Shown: positions 24,382-24,716 of the stretch, in pieces
How positions within the stretch are numbered: the first letter of the stretch is position 1
Layout of the letters: every line of letters starts with the position of its first letter
Assembly: GCA_964650975.1 (NCBI GenBank)
Contig: CAZYWA010000046.1
Location: 1 to 24,716, forward strand
Source of the DNA: CAZYWA01 sp964650975 [NCBI: uncultured bacterium]
GTDB taxonomy: Bacteria > JADJOY01
Reading direction: 5' to 3'
Length of the DNA stretch: 24,716 nucleotides
Notes under the pieces: model-generated
What the model was told of the DNA's origin: nothing
The model's input: the letters and a program-made list of their open reading frames with translations, nothing else
Database searches by the model: none
Made by a program: the position numbers and the translations under genes

Positions 24382-24716
24382 GGCGACGCCTCGCGCTCGT
24401 TCCAGTGCGCCAGGAACTGCGCGTCGCGCCAGCTCCAGAGCCGGTCGGTACGCGCGTCGATGCCCGCGCCCGCCGCGTTCCAGCGCCACGACGCTTCGTC
24501 GACCATGCCGATCCCGTTCAGCACGATCGCGACGGACGCGAGCGCGACTCCGGCGGCGATCTCGAGCCGGCGCCGGCCGCCCGCCGGCGCTCCTCGCGCG
24601 TCAACTCTCCACGCCGCCAGCACCAGCGTGGCGATCAGGAACCACCACGGCACCAAATCGGTCGTCATGCGCGCGCCGTACGAGTGGCCACCGTACCACT
24701 GAGGAAACGCGGAGAC
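24378..24716 (-). CDS. C-terminal part of a multi-pass membrane protein (partial)
   Basis: The frame is open from the window's right edge to a TGA at 24378-24380 and gives the last 112 residues. It begins in WYGGHSYGARMTTDLVPWW, which resembles the conserved WxGGxSYGPR loop near the C-terminus of some PMT-like or other lipid-dependent membrane glycosyltransferases; this assignment is tentative. Two hydrophobic helices follow (LIATLVLAAW and IAAGVALASVAIVL), then a Trp-rich tail RTDRLWSWRDAQFLAHW. The internal ATG at 24668 should not be taken as the start, because the conserved loop precedes it in frame. Its stop overlaps the HEAT gene start, so it heads or belongs to the same operon. Confidence 0.75.
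   Translation of the reverse strand, partial: VSAFPQWYGGHSYGARMTTDLVPWWFLIATLVLAAWRVDARGAPAGGRRRLEIAAGVALASVAIVLNGIGMVDEASWRWNAAGAGIDARTDRLWSWRDAQFLAHWNEREASP

Noticed and set aside
1-24716. tRNA, rRNA, CRISPR arrays, insertion sequences or prophage genes
   Set aside because: None was seen on reading the intergenic regions and genes; no gap between genes exceeds 300 nt.

Overview
This is a high-GC window of about 24.7 kb that reads as ordinary chromosome of a Gram-negative bacterium. Evidence for an outer membrane and periplasm is an outer-membrane beta-barrel protein with a terminal aromatic residue, lipobox lipoproteins, Tat-type phosphoesterases and a meso-DAP murein recycling ligase (Mpl). 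The gene style (cyclic-nucleotide/TPR and FHA signalling proteins, a Lipase_bact_N lipoprotein, many GTG starts, GTGA/ATGA overlaps) recalls deltaproteobacteria in the broad sense, such as Myxococcota or Binatota, but this placement is inference. No rRNA, tRNA, CRISPR array, transposase or phage gene was seen.

Left block (minus strand, read from 8334 down to 131): an Hsp70/DnaK paralogue, a degenerate GGDEF protein, a beta-lactamase-fold serine hydrolase, an unusual fusion of a ClpX-type zinc finger to an S66 LD-carboxypeptidase, Mpl, a structured intergenic element, a TPR plus cyclic-nucleotide-binding protein, and an FHA protein. The hydrolase, carboxypeptidase and mpl genes overlap by 4 nt at each junction (ATGA, GTGA). 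LD-carboxypeptidase trims murein tetrapeptide to tripeptide and Mpl reloads the tripeptide onto UDP-MurNAc, so this core looks like a peptidoglycan-recycling operon wired to signalling genes.

Middle: a TVP38/DedA-like membrane protein (minus) diverges from a small outer-membrane barrel (plus). A secreted beta-propeller-like protein (minus), whose signal peptide appears to lie out of frame, diverges from a lipoprotein lipase (plus). The lipase has a good promoter and an approximately 200 nt, strongly structured leader. Next comes the three-gene proton-translocating transhydrogenase operon pntAA-pntAB-pntB.

Right: two tandem paralogous Tat-exported phosphoesterases (phospholipase C/AcpA family) flank a small two-CxxC protein with a near-perfect Shine-Dalgarno sequence. 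The first paralogue has a one-base frameshift in its signal region. Then follow a crotonase-family gene, a convergent glutathione S-transferase, a second copy of the structured element, an SGNH hydrolase fused to a CBM9-like domain, a HEAT-repeat protein, and the end of a membrane protein that runs off the window.

The strongest candidates for something undescribed are (i) two dispersed intergenic elements (2115-2191 and 21541-21616), each made of three contiguous hairpins in which the outer two carry mutually complementary hexaloops AGGGAC and GTCCCT while the stem sequences differ between copies, and (ii) the ClpX zinc finger/LD-carboxypeptidase fusion inside the murein-recycling operon.
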